Of a DNA stretch of 64,000 bases, positions 8,374 to 17,115 are shown piece after piece. Under the pieces are notes generated by a model. It was not told the DNA's origin and searched no databases. It worked only from the letters and a program-made list of their open reading frames with translations. Position 1 is the first letter of the stretch; every line of letters starts with the position of its first letter. This stretch comes from DYRB01 sp963709645 (GTDB lineage: Bacteria; Pseudomonadota; Gammaproteobacteria; Chromatiales; Chromatiaceae), in NCBI GenBank assembly GCA_963709645.1, contig CAVPXP010000003.1, positions 62,001 through 126,000 on the forward strand, written 5' to 3'. The translations under genes and the position numbers were made by a program.

Positions 8374-10347
8374 GTGGTGAGCAAGAACCCTATGGGAGTC
8401 ACCTCGGGCCGTTCCCGGAATACCTCCCTGGGCCTTCATGCCCCTTGGCGAGCCGTGCTCGGGACCCTGTTGGGCGCCGCTCTCGCGGTGCCGGCGGCAT
8501 CGGCCTTCACCCTGGGCGCGCCCAGCTTTGGCAGCCCCGGCCAGCGTAACGACCGGCAACAACCGGGGGCCTGGGACTTTCGCGCAGATGCCGCCGAGCA
8601 ATGCCCGAGGCATGCCGCCCTCCCCGGTCCCGACTCCGATTCGACCGGGCGCGGACGCTGAGACGCCAAACCGTCCGCCGCCAGATCCGCCCACTCAGGG
8701 TCAGCTCACCCAGGCGCAGTGGCCCCAAGGCCAGGCACCCGGCTATGGACCCCAGACCCAATGGCCCCGAAATCAGGGATCTGGCTATCTACCCCAGTCC
8801 CAATGGCCCCAGGGTCAGATGCCCGGCCAGCCCGCCTACGGTCAGGCCCCTGGCTACCAGAATCCCTGGCAGTACGGCTACCAGGGCGGCTACTCCCAGC
8901 CTGGCGGCACACAGGCGGCCAGTCGCCCCCCCGCGTCGAAACGGCGATCACCAACGATCAGCCCTACGTCCAGGAGAACGTCCTCCTGCGCCTGCGCCTG
9001 ATCAGCGACCAGAACCTGGAGCGCGCCGACCCGGAACTACCCAATACCAACGACTTCCTGCTGCAGAAGATCGAGGGTCCGACGACCAGTTCCCGCACCG
9101 GTGACAAGGGGAAGCGCGAGATCGTCACCGATTTCACCCTGACGCTGACCCCGTTGCGCTCGGGTGACCTGGAACTGCCGCCCATCAAGGTCAGCGGGAA
9201 CCCAGACCGGCGCAAGCCAGCGGGGCTATCCGGCCCCATCGAGCCGCTATGAGGTCAGCAGCGACCCCTCGCGCATCCAGGTCCGCCCCGATCATGACTT
9301 CGGTCAGCCCCTGGCTGCCCTTGCACGACCTCAACCTGCACCGTCAACCTGGACGCAGCGAAGGATGTGGAGGAGGGTCAGCCGGTCACCATCGCCCTGG
9401 AACTCAAAGCGGTCGGCGCGACCGGCTCCCAACTGCCGAGCCTGGAGGGGACGCTCGATTCCCCGGACTTCCGCGTCTACCGCGAGCAGACCCTGACCGA
9501 GGGCGGCCTGTCCGCGGACAAGCGCGGCCTCGTGGGCAAGCGCACCGAATACTACACCCTGGTCCCACACTCCGGAGGGCGCCTGCGCATGCCCCAGATC
9601 CAGGTCGCCTGGTGGAACGTGGACAAGGGGACGCGCGAGGTCGCTGGCCTACCCATCCGCACCCTGCAGGTGGAGGGGGAGTCCGGGCCCTTCGGGCTCT
9701 CCCGTTTCGCCAACGAGGGGCGCGGGGAGGGCTGGGGGCTCTTCTGGTTGCCCATCGTCGGGCTGGTCCTGCTCCTGCTTGGCTACTGGGGCGGGGTCTG
9801 GTACCAGAGGCGCGCCGCCGCCGGCAAGGGGCCTCTGGGCGCACAGGTCGGTGCCAGCATCGGTACGGCGGCGCGCTCGGCCCTTGCCAAGGTCATCGCC
9901 GGGACCCTTGCGGGCGCTTCACGCATCGGTCGGCGCCTCAACCCGGCCCCGGCCCTGGCCGGGGTCCGGAAGGGCTTGACCCAGGCCCTGCCTGCCCCTA
10001 CCCGCCTGTGGTTGTGCGTCGGCGCGGCCGACCGTCAGACCGGGCCCGCCGCCTGGTGTCAGGAGTTCCAGGAGCAGACCTGCCGGAACCTCGCCTTCGA
10101 CCCGCAGGAACCGCTGTCGGGTCTGGCCGACAAGCTCGCCCGGGTCCGGCCCGGGGCAGACCGAACCCAGATCGAACGCCTGATGCAGCAGCTCGACGGG
10201 GCCCTATACGGCCGTCAGGAAATCGACTTCCCACGCTGGAAGCGCGAACTCAGGCGCAGCCTGCGCCCGAGAGCGGGGGCCGCACGCAGCCTGCTCGCGA
10301 CCCTTACCCCCAGGCGCGTCTACCTGCCGGAGCTGAACCCGCACTGA
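8374..10347 (+). pseudogene. batD: BatD-like protein, multiply frameshifted
   Basis: Last gene of the Bat operon, an exported membrane-anchored protein. The start GTG 8374 overlaps the previous stop and begins with a signal peptide (GTLLGAALAVPAASAF). The family signal then jumps between frames. A Pro/Gln/Gly/Tyr-rich linker runs from about 8560 to 8930. The first BatD strand ITNDQPYVQENVLLRLRL to LELPPIKVSG covers about 8945-9190, RYEVSSDPSRIQVRP comes in another frame at about 9245, and from about 9330 TVNLDAAKDVEEGQPVTI continues unbroken to the stop. That last part includes a membrane helix near 9740-9800 and a C-terminal cytosolic domain. At least five frame changes are needed. Either the gene is dead or this stretch has several indel errors; the intact last 330 codons favour errors or recent decay. 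Confidence 0.72.
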
Positions 10348-10429
10348 CGTCGAACCGCACCGTCAGGCGGCGACGCCTCGGCGGTCCCCATTGCAGAATC
10401 TACCCAATCCGCAGAGGGCCTCTGCCGGA

Positions 10430-10765
10430 CTACCAGGGCCGGTAATCAAGCCCGGGGATTGCTTCTCGGTCAAACACCTGCGGCAGGGTGCCGATCAAGG
10501 ACGACAGCTCGGCGAAGTTGACATAGCGACCGTAGGAGGCGCGTGCCGCATCGATGGGCAGCTCCAGCCAATAGCGATCGGGGGTAGGCTCGCAAAAGAC
10601 CTGGAGGGTGTTATCGGCGGCGTCGATGAGGCCGATGAAATCATCTTCCGTGTGGAGCCTGGGTAGGAGCTGTTCGCAGATGCCCTTGGCGGTCATTTCC
10701 ACCGCGCTTGTGGAGGACACGGACTCACCGGTGCGGGCGAAGAGATAGAAGACTCGATAATGCAT
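10430..10765 (-). CDS. Hypothetical protein
   Basis: A 111-residue soluble protein starting at ATG 10765 (MHYRVFYLFARTGES) and ending DYRPW. Its residue composition is natural, with balanced Phe, Tyr, Leu, Asp and Glu, unlike the overlapping frames. An upstream extension of the frame to 11413 only crosses the EVE gene and is rejected. It lies tail to tail with batD and divergent from the EVE gene, 138 bases away. I do not recognise a domain; no signal peptide or membrane helix is visible. Confidence 0.7.
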   Translation of the reverse strand: MHYRVFYLFARTGESVSSTSAVEMTAKGICEQLLPRLHTEDDFIGLIDAADNTLQVFCEPTPDRYWLELPIDAARASYGRYVNFAELSSLIGTLPQVFDREAIPGLDYRPW

Positions 10766-10903
10766 ACGGATCGCGCTCTGGTGTTGCCAGCGGGCCTCGG
10801 ATGGAGCAGCGTACGCGGACGCCCCGCTCTGAGCCGGCCCAAGGGCTGGGAACTCCTGCAACAGTATCACTAGACGACGCAACCGAATAGAGACGACCGA
10901 CCC

Positions 10904-11365
10904 ATGGCCTATTGGCTGATGAAATCCGAGCCCGACGCCTTCGGCATCGACGACCTCGCCGCCCGGGAGCACCCCGAGCCCTGGGACGGGGTGCGCAACT
11001 ATCAGGCCCGGAACATGATGCGCGATCAGATGCGGGTGGGCGATCAGGTCTTCTTCTACCACTCCAACTGCGACGAGCCCGGAATCGTCGGCCTGGCCGA
11101 GGTCGCTGGCGAGGCCTATCCGGACCAGACCGCCTTCGACCCCGAGGCCAAGTACTACGACCCCAAGAGCAACCCCGCCAACCCCCGCTGGTACCTGGTA
11201 GACCTGCGCTACGTCCGTCACCTCCGGCGCAACGTCCCACTCGCGGAGCTGCGCCAGTACGCAAACGGGCCCCTGGAGGACCTGGCTCTGGTCCGGCGCG
11301 GCAACCGCCTCTCGGTGATGCCTGTGACCCCGGAGCAGTGGCGGTTCATTCTGGCCCTGGAATGA
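10904..11365 (+). CDS. EVE domain-containing protein
   Basis: A 153-residue single-domain EVE protein, related to PUA/YTH folds that recognise modified bases in DNA or RNA. The family opening MAYWLMKSEPDAF is present. The core pocket region WDGVRNYQARNMMRD is followed by the VGDQVFFYHSN strand, and later GIVGLAEVAGEAYPDQTAFD and WYLVDLRYV. The length is normal for the family and ATG 10904 is unambiguous. In proteobacteria stand-alone EVE proteins are uncharacterised, though the fold suggests binding of a modified cytosine or similar base. A RecD2 helicase gene follows 32 bases downstream on the same strand. Confidence 0.93.
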   Translation: MAYWLMKSEPDAFGIDDLAAREHPEPWDGVRNYQARNMMRDQMRVGDQVFFYHSNCDEPGIVGLAEVAGEAYPDQTAFDPEAKYYDPKSNPANPRWYLVDLRYVRHLRRNVPLAELRQYANGPLEDLALVRRGNRLSVMPVTPEQWRFILALE

Positions 11366-11397
11366 CCAGCCGTCTGAGCTGAAGACCCGTTTCCGCG

Positions 11398-13599
11398 TTG
11401 AGCCAGGATCCAAGCACCCATCTGGCCGGCTCGGTGGAACGGGTCACCTTCCACAGCGAGGAATCCGGCTTCTGCGTCCTGCGGCTCAAGGTCCGTGGGG
11501 AGCGCGACTTGGTGACGGTGATCGGCAGCGCCGCCAGCGTCGCCCCGGGGGAGTACTGCGAGTGCGACGGGGTCTGGGTCAACGACCGCCAGCACGGACT
11601 CCAGTTCAAGGCCCTGACCCTGCGCGTCATCCCGCCGGCGACCCTTGACGGCATTGAGCGGTACCTGGGCTCGGGGATGGTCAAGGGCATCGGCCCCCAT
11701 TTCGCCCGCACCCTGGTCCGGGCCTTCGGCGAGCGCGTCTTCGACGTCATCGAGGACAACCCCGACCGCCTGCTAGACCTCCCAGGCATAGGCCCAAAGC
11801 GCAAAGACCGAGTGACCCGGGCCTGGGCGGAGCAGAAGGTCATCCGGGAGATCATGGTCTTCCTCCAGTCCCATGGGGTCGGCACGGCGCGTGCCGTGCG
11901 CATCTACAAGACCTACGGGGACGAGGCGGTCGAGAAGGTCCGCGAGAACCCCTACCGGCTCGCCCTGGACATCCACGGCATCGGCTTCAAGACCGCCGAC
12001 GCCATCGCCCAGCGCCTGGGGTTCGCCGCCGACTCCCCCCAGCGGGCCCAGGCCGGGGTCCGTCACACCCTTCAGGAGATCGCAGGCCAGGGTCACTGCG
12101 CCGCCTTCCACGAGGACCTGGCGGAGACTGCCAGCAAGCTGCTGGAGATCCCCTCCCCCGTTATCGAGGACGCGATCGCAGCGGAGCTGGCCGAGGGAAA
12201 TCTCGTGGCCGAGCCCATCGCGGACCGCCCTGCCCTTTTCCTCGCACCCCTGTTCCGCGCCGAGCAAGGAATCGCCATGGGCCTGGCGAGGCTCCAGCGA
12301 GGGCCCCCGCCCTGGGGGCGGATCGACCCGACGGTGGCCATCCCCTGGATCGAGGGACACACCGGACTCGCCCTGTCCGACTCCCAGCGCAGCGCCGTGG
12401 CCATGGCGATCAGCGGGAAGGTCGGGGTCATAACGGGGGGCCCTGGTGTGGGCAAGACGACGGTGGTCAACAGCATCCTGCGCATCCTACGGGCTAAGGG
12501 GGTGGCCGCCCTGCTGTGTGCCCCCACGGGTCGAGCTGCCAAGCGCCTGACCGAGTCCACCGGGGCAGAGGCCAAGACCATCCATCGCCTGCTGGAGTTC
12601 GACCCCAAGGTCATGGGCTTCCGCCGCGACCAGTATTCGCCGCTGGACACCGACCTGGTGGTGGTGGACGAGGTCTCCATGGTCGACGTCGCCCTCATGA
12701 ACCAGTTGCTGCGCGCCGTCCCCAACCATGCCGGGTTGCTCCTGGTGGGGGACGTGGACCAGCTCCCCTCGGTCGGCCCCGGGGCCGTGCTGGCAGACCT
12801 CATCGCCTCGGGGGCCATCCCCACCGCCCGGCTGACCGAGATCTTCCGCCAGGCGGCGGCCTCGCGGATCATCGTCAATGCCCACCGGATCAATCAGGGG
12901 CTGATGCCAGAGCGGCCAACGGACACAGACAGCGACTTCTACGTCGTTGCGGCCGAGACCCCTGAACAGATCCACGAACTCCTGCTCCAAGTGGTGCTGG
13001 AGCGCATCCCCCGGCGCTTCGGCCTGCACCCAGTAGACGACGTCCAGGTGCTCACCCCCATGAACCGCGGCGGGCTCGGGGCGCGTTCCCTCAACGTGGA
13101 CCTCCAGAATCGCCTCAACCCGGACGCCACCCCCCGCATCGCCCGTTTCGGCTGGATCTATGCCCCGGGCGACAAGGTGATCCAGACGCAGAACAACTAC
13201 GACAAGGAGGTCTTCAACGGCGACATCGGTCGCATCGTCCGAATCGACGAGGGTGAGGCCCTGCTGTGGATCGACTTCGACGGGCGCCAGGTGGAATACG
13301 AACTCGGCGAGCTGGACGAGGTCGCCCTCGCCTACGCCACCACCGTCCACAAGGCCCAGGGCTCCGAGTACCCGGCCGTGGTCATTCCGCTCGCCACCCA
13401 GCACTACAACCTGCTGGAGCGGAATCTGCTGTACACGGGGGTCACCCGCGGCAAGCGCCTGGTGGTCCTGATCGCCCAGACCAAAGCCCTGGCGATGGCC
13501 GTCAAACGCACGGGCTCACGCAAGCGGCTGACACGCCTGGCGGAACGGGTGCGAGAGGCCATGGTCACCCTGGGCGCAGACGGCACGGCCAGCGTTTGA
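11398..13599 (+). CDS. recD2: RecD2-type ATP-dependent DNA helicase (RecD-like)
   Basis: A 733-residue helicase of the RecD2 family, a 5'-3' superfamily 1B helicase that works without RecBC. It has an N-terminal OB-like domain, tandem helix-hairpin-helix elements near 95-150 (for example GMVKGIGPHFA and LPGIGPKRK), and a Walker A motif GGPGVGKT at 347-354. A DEAD-like VVDEVSMVD motif follows, then LLVGDVDQLPSVGPG, and a C-terminal UvrD-like segment with ATTVHKAQGSEYPAVV. All helicase motifs look intact. The start is TTG 11398, since no ATG precedes the conserved N-terminus. It probably shares a transcript with the EVE gene just upstream; a role in DNA repair is inferred from the family. Confidence 0.94.
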   Translation: MSQDPSTHLAGSVERVTFHSEESGFCVLRLKVRGERDLVTVIGSAASVAPGEYCECDGVWVNDRQHGLQFKALTLRVIPPATLDGIERYLGSGMVKGIGPHFARTLVRAFGERVFDVIEDNPDRLLDLPGIGPKRKDRVTRAWAEQKVIREIMVFLQSHGVGTARAVRIYKTYGDEAVEKVRENPYRLALDIHGIGFKTADAIAQRLGFAADSPQRAQAGVRHTLQEIAGQGHCAAFHEDLAETASKLLEIPSPVIEDAIAAELAEGNLVAEPIADRPALFLAPLFRAEQGIAMGLARLQRGPPPWGRIDPTVAIPWIEGHTGLALSDSQRSAVAMAISGKVGVITGGPGVGKTTVVNSILRILRAKGVAALLCAPTGRAAKRLTESTGAEAKTIHRLLEFDPKVMGFRRDQYSPLDTDLVVVDEVSMVDVALMNQLLRAVPNHAGLLLVGDVDQLPSVGPGAVLADLIASGAIPTARLTEIFRQAAASRIIVNAHRINQGLMPERPTDTDSDFYVVAAETPEQIHELLLQVVLERIPRRFGLHPVDDVQVLTPMNRGGLGARSLNVDLQNRLNPDATPRIARFGWIYAPGDKVIQTQNNYDKEVFNGDIGRIVRIDEGEALLWIDFDGRQVEYELGELDEVALAYATTVHKAQGSEYPAVVIPLATQHYNLLERNLLYTGVTRGKRLVVLIAQTKALAMAVKRTGSRKRLTRLAERVREAMVTLGADGTASV

Positions 13600-14169
13600 G
13601 CGACCAGACCTGCGCATTTGCTGGCTGCGGCCCCAACTGTCGTGCAACAGCAAACAGGCACACCGGTTCTCGAACAACCGAGATGAGGCACTGGATCGCA
13701 TCGAGCGGCCGTCGGGCAAAAGGAAAGACCTGGCCTCCGCCAGCCTGTAGCCCCCCGCCAGCCTGTAAACTTGGGCGATTAGCTCTGTAGCTCAGCTGGC
13801 CGAGCCGCCGCTCCACAGCGTCTATCAACGACTGCGATTCTTCGGGATGGGGACGCAAGCAGGGCCGGACATCGGGCCATTTGTGGTCGCCGATCTCCAC
13901 TATCGGGTGTCAGTTGAGGCATCGAGCTAATCGCCTAAACTTGTACGCAGGGCCTGGTACAGAGTGGTACAAAGTCTCAAAGCCCCCACGTACTCGCAGC
14001 GCTGGAAGCAATATGCAATGCGCGACCTGACGCTGTTTTGCCCAGTCCCGGCCGCTGTTGTGTCCCTTGCCTCCTAGGTACTGCCGGCGCTACGCTCCAC
14101 GCGCCGGTGCGCACCCCATGGGCGCCAGCCTGCATTCGCAATGGACAGTCTCGGGAGCACGATGCATAC
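13600..14169. other. Intergenic region with tRNA-like inverted repeat
   Basis: No gene is seen between the recD2 stop and the PLD-like gene. A short direct repeat (CGCCAGCCTGTA, twice at about 13738-13768) precedes an inverted repeat that looks like the 5' end of a tRNA; this is listed separately. The remainder shows nothing recognisable. Confidence 0.6.
13774..13935. repeat. Inverted repeat resembling tRNA 5' ends, about 160 bp
   Basis: GGCGATTAGCTC at 13774-13785 is matched perfectly in inverse orientation at 13924-13935. With the preceding G the left copy equals the first 13 bases of a typical bacterial tRNA-Val (acceptor strand and start of the D-arm). Directly after it, TAGCTCAGCTGG (13788-13799) repeats the D-arm sequence. 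No anticodon stem or T-arm (GGTTCGANTC) follows, so this is not a functional tRNA. It may be a remnant of an integration site or a small mobile element that captured a tRNA end. Confidence 0.5.
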
Positions 14170-14880
14170 ATGGCCAAATTCCTCAACACCAGCGCGACCA
14201 ATTACTACCTGGAGGAGCTGATCAAGACGGCCCGCGAGCGGCTGATCATCATCAGTCCCTTCCTCAAGTTCAATGACCGCATCCGCGAGCTACTGGAAGA
14301 CAAGGACCGCATGAAGATCGATGTGCGGATCGTCTACGGCAAGAGCGAGCTCTCCCCGCACGAGACCAACTGGCTGCGGTCGCTCGCGTTCGTGCGGACC
14401 AGCTTCTGCCAGAATCTGCACGCCAAGTGCTACCTCAACGAGCGGTATGCCATCATCACCTCGATGAATCTCTATGATTTTAGCCAGGTGAACAATAACG
14501 AGATGGGCGTCATCGTCGCCAGGGATCAAGAGGCGGCCCTGTACCGAGACACCTACGAAGAAGCCCAACGCCTGATCCGGATCAGCGAAGAGGTCCGCCT
14601 TGCCGCGGAGAAGGTGGAGCAGACAAAGGAGCAGGATCAGACCCCGGGGGCCGACCAAGGAAACGGCAACGACTACGACAAGCTGACCACATCGAAGCTC
14701 GCCAAGACACTAGGCCTGCGCACCGGCGAGCTGACCGACAAGCTCCTGACCGCCGGCCTGATCGAGAAAGACGGCGACAACCACAAGCTGACCGAAATCG
14801 GAAAGACCGCCGGAGGGGAGTTCCGTTATTCCAAGAAGTTTGGCCCCTACTTCCTGTGGCCTGCAGATCTCCGCCTTTGA
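14170..14880 (+). CDS. Phospholipase D-like domain protein
   Basis: A 236-residue protein with a single PLD-type half: strand RLIIISPFLKF near residues 24-34 and the catalytic HxK box LHAKCYL with His84 and Lys86. IITSMNLYDFSQVNNNEMGV follows in the place of the N/S-containing end of the HKD motif, which lacks the usual Asp spacing. A charged linker leads to a small C-terminal domain (about 165-236) that looks like a winged-helix unit (KLAKTLGLRTGELTDKLL). A one-HKD enzyme must dimerise to form an active site; related proteins include nucleases. ATG 14170 matches the conserved beginning; a longer frame upstream is noise. It stands alone between two long gene-free stretches, which fits an acquired gene. 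Confidence 0.82.
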   Translation: MAKFLNTSATNYYLEELIKTARERLIIISPFLKFNDRIRELLEDKDRMKIDVRIVYGKSELSPHETNWLRSLAFVRTSFCQNLHAKCYLNERYAIITSMNLYDFSQVNNNEMGVIVARDQEAALYRDTYEEAQRLIRISEEVRLAAEKVEQTKEQDQTPGADQGNGNDYDKLTTSKLAKTLGLRTGELTDKLLTAGLIEKDGDNHKLTEIGKTAGGEFRYSKKFGPYFLWPADLRL

Positions 14881-15491
14881 CGAACGCGGCGCTTCGTAGC
14901 TGAGATCGACCGAAGGACCACGGACAGGGGTCCGGCCGGTATGCTTCGGATGCAGTTGACCTGTGCTGGTGCAGGCTTGGTGCTGGATTGCACGACCCCA
15001 TGACCGTTCGCTAAGATCGAAATGGCGACCTTTCGTCCGACCGCCCCCTCTTCCGACCCGGATCGGAACCAATCTGCCGCCGCCACAATGAGAACAGACG
15101 GTGCGTCGCCAGTAGCAACGCAGAGCCTTGGGGCATGACTGAAAGCGGGGTCAGCGTCGGGGTCTTGCAATCCAGCATATGCGCCGGGGCCGCCACTTGC
15201 CTTGTGTCTCGACTAGGCTGTGCGAACGCGGGGTAGCGTAGAGTACATGCTGGACGGAACATCGCGGCGCATCCGCATTCTATGAGGCGCGGGGTAAGGT
15301 CTTGCAATCCATCATCTACTGAAAGCGTATATTATTCCGCCGGATACGGTTGTCTTACGAACTTACCAGAGCCAGGCCCAAAGCCCGCCGTCTTAGCTAT
15401 CCGGAGCGCTCGTCATTCCCATGCTCGACGTTCTGTCAGCCTGTAATTGTTGCGCAGCCCCTTCTCTCCCGATTCTCCATCTGCCGCCCAC
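14881..15491. other. Intergenic region with short dispersed repeats
   Basis: No gene recognised. The stretch holds two near-identical 18-mers (listed separately) with the word ACTGAAAGCG next to each, at 15138 and 15318. This is the kind of short repeat found near REP-type elements. Base composition from 15320 to 15360 is AT-richer than the surroundings. Confidence 0.5.
15161..15315 (+). repeat. Pair of 18-bp direct repeats
   Basis: GGTCTTGCAATCCAGCAT at 15161-15178 recurs with one mismatch at 15298-15315, 137 bases apart. A weaker relative (GATCTTGCATTCGAGC) lies near 16580. The first copy follows GGGGTCAGCG, resembling intergenic REP-type words. Function unknown. Confidence 0.5.
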
Positions 15492-16520
15492 CTACTCAGA
15501 GATGTTCAGGTCCCGGCCCTGCCTGAGAAGCTCCACCGCCTTGGCGTCGATGTAGCGGAAGGGGCTTCCGGGGTACTGCTCGTAGTGCCGGTCGCCGACG
15601 TACTCCAGCACCCCCAGGAAGTGGAAGCGGTAGAGCATGCCGTCGATGCGGGCGATCTCCCGGCCTTTGTCGAAGAGGACGATGCCCGGGCGGTAGGTCA
15701 GACCGAGCTTCGCGGCCCAGGCCTTGGCGGTAGTCCGGTTGCCGGCCACGTCGACGATGGGCTCCTCGGATAGGGCATCTAGCCGAACGAAGCTGAACCG
15801 CTGCAGGGCGGCGTTGACCTCCGGGTCCTTCAGGTACCCGTCGTGCAGGGCATCACAGGCGGTGCAGCCGGCGTCTTCGAACAGGACGGCGAGCGGCTGG
15901 TCGGCGACCGCGTGCAGGTCCTTGACGTTCTTGAACAGGGGATGGTCACGGAGCCTGTAGCCGGCGCCCTTTTGCCCGTCGATGTACTGAGCGAGCGTTT
16001 CCTTGGCATAGGCCTTCTGCTGCACATAATCGAGCACGAGCTTGAAGTCCGCCGCGTTCCGGTAGCCGTTCACCCGCGCGACCGGTTGGTTCCCGCTGTC
16101 GAGAAAGATGATGGTCGGGGTGTAGCGGACCTTCAGCCGTTCCGCGATCTCCTTTTCCGTCGCCGTGGTGTCCTGGTCCAGGGCCACCTCGCGGTCACCC
16201 CTGATATTGAGGGCGATGACGTCGAAGTGCTCCTTGATGAAATCGGTGTAGGGGGCGTGCTTGAAGTTCTCCTCAATCATCTTGTAGCAGTACGGGCACC
16301 CGTCCATCTCCAGGAACAGGACAAGGTGCTTGCCAGACTCGGCCGCCTCGTCCACGTCGGCCGCGATGTCGAGAAAGCTCTCCTTGAACCAGTCTGGATA
16401 CACCGTCGCCTTACCGCCAGTGATCTTGCCCTGGGGTGCCGGCGCATCGGCATCCACCTCGGTCAGGGGCCAGAGCAGCAGGAACGAAACGGCGAGCAGG
16501 GACCAAAGGCGGGTGGTCAT
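15492..16520 (-). CDS. Exported tandem thioredoxin-fold protein (SoxW-like)
   Basis: A 342-residue exported protein with a signal peptide at about residues 1-24 and two thioredoxin-fold domains. The first carries CPYC at 75-78 inside LEMDGCPYCYKM, typical of SoxW-like periplasmic thioredoxins, with cis-Pro in YTPTIIFLD near 134. The second carries CTAC at 219-222 with cis-Pro in LTYRPGIVLFD. Two different redox motifs in one chain suggest sequential disulfide transfer or reduction of periplasmic proteins. In sulfur oxidisers SoxW-like proteins are linked to thiosulfate oxidation, but no sox gene is in this window, so that role is only possible. Confidence 0.86.
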   Translation of the reverse strand: MTTRLWSLLAVSFLLLWPLTEVDADAPAPQGKITGGKATVYPDWFKESFLDIAADVDEAAESGKHLVLFLEMDGCPYCYKMIEENFKHAPYTDFIKEHFDVIALNIRGDREVALDQDTTATEKEIAERLKVRYTPTIIFLDSGNQPVARVNGYRNAADFKLVLDYVQQKAYAKETLAQYIDGQKGAGYRLRDHPLFKNVKDLHAVADQPLAVLFEDAGCTACDALHDGYLKDPEVNAALQRFSFVRLDALSEEPIVDVAGNRTTAKAWAAKLGLTYRPGIVLFDKGREIARIDGMLYRFHFLGVLEYVGDRHYEQYPGSPFRYIDAKAVELLRQGRDLNISE

Positions 16521-16728
16521 GTCTCCTCCTAGTCTTTTGTCAAAGGGGCCGGAAATGGGCCAGGGTCAACAGGGCCGGGATCTTGCATTCGAGCGTTGGC
16601 CGGTGCGCCGCCCTGGTGCCTGCGCAAGGATGCCAAGGCTCTGGCTGTTGGGCCGCTATCATAGGCCGCGACGCCATGCCCGCGCACCCAGGATCCGACC
16701 TCGGCGGTGGCGCCACCTTCCAGTGCGG

Positions 16729-17115
16729 CTATGTTTGGGGACAGACCCAAAGCTCCAAGGCCAGCCGATTGGCCTGCGGCGGCCCGATCCATTCGGCCAG
16801 AGGACGGCAGCCTCCATCGAAGCACAGCTCGTAGTCCCCCGCCTCAGGGGCACGCGCCAGGCGCAAGGGAGCGAGCGGCGCAAGCCGCGGCTGGTAGTGC
16901 CAACTGCCCTCCCGGAGTACGGCGCCGTCCGGGGGCTCCATCCCGGCGCCGGAGCCCTTGACCCGCGCCTCGGTCAGCACGAGGCCGACCGCAGTCACGC
17001 GGTAGTCTTCCTCCCAGCGCACCTTCTCGATGCTGTGACGCCACGCCAGCGTGAATTCATGGACCGGCAGCTCGGCCCAGACGGCACCGGCCAGTCCCAG
17101 ACAGAGTCCGATCAT
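16729..17115 (-). CDS. DUF1850 domain protein
   Basis: A 128-residue DUF1850 protein with an N-terminal hydrophobic signal (MIGLCLGLAGAVWA) and the family features FTLAWRHSIEKVRWEEDYRV and LCFDGGCRPL. DUF1850 genes accompany TAXI-type TRAP transporters in many bacteria. Here its ATG (17113-17115) overlaps the stop of the fused TRAP permease (17112-17114), so the two are translationally coupled. It is probably a periplasmic accessory of the transporter. A much longer frame extending upstream simply re-reads the permease in another frame and is rejected. Confidence 0.88.
   Translation of the reverse strand: MIGLCLGLAGAVWAELPVHEFTLAWRHSIEKVRWEEDYRVTAVGLVLTEARVKGSGAGMEPPDGAVLREGSWHYQPRLAPLAPLRLARAPEAGDYELCFDGGCRPLAEWIGPPQANRLALELWVCPQT

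Larger units (their letters stand above)
6420..8380 (+). pseudogene. TPR-repeat Bat operon protein, frameshifted in a low-complexity repeat
   Basis: The N-terminal part has a membrane or signal segment near residues 38-56 (a second start ATG at 6507 precedes it). TPR repeats follow at about 60-150, for example ARYNLGNTRFQLADYAGAV. The rest is a very charged Gln/Glu/Lys/Ser low-complexity tail. The frame breaks at about 7107-7112: the acidic Q/E/K/S pattern continues in the -1 frame and ends with a normal BatB/BatE-type C-terminus (MGAAVDQFDQMGG to RESRPW) at 8380. Without the shift the frame runs on to 8141 as an implausible Arg/Ser/Pro-rich protein. The shift sits exactly where a 15-bp repeat array gives way to a 36-bp one. 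It may be a sequencing or assembly error, slippage in vivo, or a true mutation. Confidence 0.8.

Noticed and set aside
13771..13845. A tRNA gene
   Set aside because: Only the acceptor strand and D-arm resemble a tRNA; no anticodon stem, T-arm or 3' acceptor strand follows.
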